Part shown: one piece after another, positions 21,292 through 22,011 of the stretch | Position numbering within the stretch: the first letter of the stretch is position 1 | Layout: each line of letters begins with the position of its first letter | The notes under the pieces: model-generated | Told to the model about the DNA's origin: nothing | Databases searched by the model: none | What the model saw: the letters and a program-made list of their open reading frames with translations, nothing else | Assembly: GCA_002812745.2 (NCBI GenBank) | Contig: NCSJ02000504.1 | Span: 1 to 22,011 of the forward strand | Reading direction: 5' to 3' | Origin: Scytalidium lignicola | Lineage: Eukaryota; Ascomycota; Leotiomycetes | Length of the DNA stretch: 22,011 nt | Translations under genes and position numbers: made by a program

Positions 21292-21478
21292 TGTTAGTAT
21301 ACTATTAATATAACATGTAATATATTGTTTTATAAGTAATATACTAGTTGTATTGATGGTTGATCAATTGTAAAGGTAGTGAGGTAAAGTTGTAGTTTAA
21401 GGTTATAACTCCTTACTACCTAATTAAGACTAGTTAACATATGACTGATCGCGTTTACACATGATTAGTCTACTAACA
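21292..21478 (-). repeat. Copia 5' LTR (right)
   Basis: It starts tgttag and ends ctactaaca and pairs with the left repeat. A stem of ggtagtgagg (21375-21384) and ccttactacc (21411-21420) has one mismatch that a single transition explains. The atcgcg near 21448 is one of very few CpG clusters in the window. It carries the promoter end of the element in intact relatives; no TATA box can be told apart in this AT-rich sequence. Confidence 0.8.
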
Positions 21479-21483
21479 ATAAC
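21479..21483. repeat. Target-site duplication, right copy (ataac)
   Basis: It pairs with ataat at 15352-15356, with one C/T transition between them, and supports the right boundary of the copia element. Confidence 0.6.
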
Positions 21484-22011
21484 AAAAAGAAAGTAGTTGA
21501 TTTAATTATATAAAATTTAATTTGCTTAATTAATGTATTTATTAGTATAAAACTTATTAAAGTTATACTTTTAATTTTGAATTATATTATTATTATACCT
21601 TTAATTATAATATTTAGTATTATAATTTAGTTTACTTATTATAAAGCTTTAAATTGATTATAACAGGTTATAAAGTACTTTATAACTCTTGTATTAATTA
21701 AGATTTTATAAAATTATCTTAAATTATACCTTGTTAAGCTTTTTATACTGTATACTTTTATTATAATTACTATAAAGGTTTTTGAGTTAAGTTCTTAAAA
21801 GTAATTCTTAGTCATTAATACCTTAATAGTTAGTTAATATAAAAAAGTGTTATTAACTAGTTTTATAATAATTAATATAGTTAATTCTACTAAGAAACTT
21901 TTACATAAGATAAAAANTATAATTATAATAAAGAATGTAATTTCAGGCTAGTCAAGTTCTTCAAGGTTTGTTTTTACATTATTATAAGTAAATAAGGTGT
22001 TAAAAGTAAAG
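21479..22011 (-). mobile_element. Sequence beyond the copia insertion, probably Helitron 5' side
   Basis: By the target-site duplication this resumes the sequence interrupted at 15356. Its composition resembles the Helitron relic (very AT-rich, many tataaa and aattaa runs). The minus strand has weak, stop-broken, basic and Asn/Tyr-rich frames (for example NLYSNYNKSIQYKKLNKV near 21780-21730), without a motif I can name. It would be upstream of, or the N-terminus of, Rep. One N at 21917. Confidence 0.4.

Larger units (their letters stand above)
15357..21478 (-). mobile_element. RIP-degraded Ty1/copia retrotransposon relic, LTR to LTR
   Basis: Two diverged terminal repeats bound the unit, 194 bases at the left and 187 at the right, each starting TG and ending CA, with near-matching flanks ataat and ataac. 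The minus strand encodes gag, protease, integrase, RT and RNase H in that order, so the right repeat is the 5' LTR. Integrase preceding RT defines Ty1/copia. The family resemblance is to fungal copia elements. No clear primer-binding site or polypurine tract survived. The element lies inside the sequence that resumes at 21479, so it inserted later than that sequence. It is full length in structure but dead in coding. Confidence 0.88.

Noticed and set aside
1..22011. Mitochondrial or AT-rich bacterial DNA
   Set aside because: No rRNA, tRNA or respiratory gene is seen, and four eukaryotic transposon families with transition-type decay are recognisable.

Overview
This window is a graveyard of decayed transposable elements. 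I see no intact gene. It is extremely AT-rich (roughly 20-25% GC by eye) with stop codons in every frame. When stops and unlikely residues are read as C-to-T or G-to-A transitions, four element families become recognisable. That pattern is what repeat-induced point mutation (RIP) leaves in AT-rich compartments of filamentous ascomycete genomes. The mix of a chromodomain Ty3/gypsy element, a Tad1-like LINE, a Ty1/copia element of the fungal type and a Helitron fits a Pezizomycotina nuclear genome. I cannot name the species.

Layout. 1-1690: no gene; a ~158-bp tandem duplication lies at 165-480. About 1690-6950, minus strand: Ty3/gypsy chromovirus relic in the order gag, zinc knuckle, protease, RT, RNase H, integrase, GPY/F, chromodomain. 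About 6950-7390: unassigned. About 7390-12270, plus strand: LINE relic with ORF1 (zinc knuckles) and ORF2 (endonuclease, RT, C-terminal CCHC), then a less AT-rich 3' UTR. About 12360-15356, minus strand: Helitron RepHel relic with HUH Rep and Pif1-like helicase, cut off beyond Walker A. 15357-21478, minus strand: Ty1/copia relic with both LTRs and a near-matching 5-bp target-site duplication, inserted in the sequence that continues at 21479-22011. That flank probably belongs to the Helitron relic.

The genes do not work together as a pathway; the logic is stratigraphic. Copia landed in the unit holding the Helitron, and nearly everything was then mutated. Catalytic residues are lost by transitions in each reverse transcriptase, in both integrases and in the Helitron HUH and Walker A motifs. 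A perfect 17-bp x 5 array inside the Helitron gene is probably younger than the mutation. Single N characters cluster at the left edge of homopolymer runs and look like an assembly or polishing artefact. I found no tRNA, rRNA, CRISPR array, riboswitch or credible promoter, and no clear new biological system.
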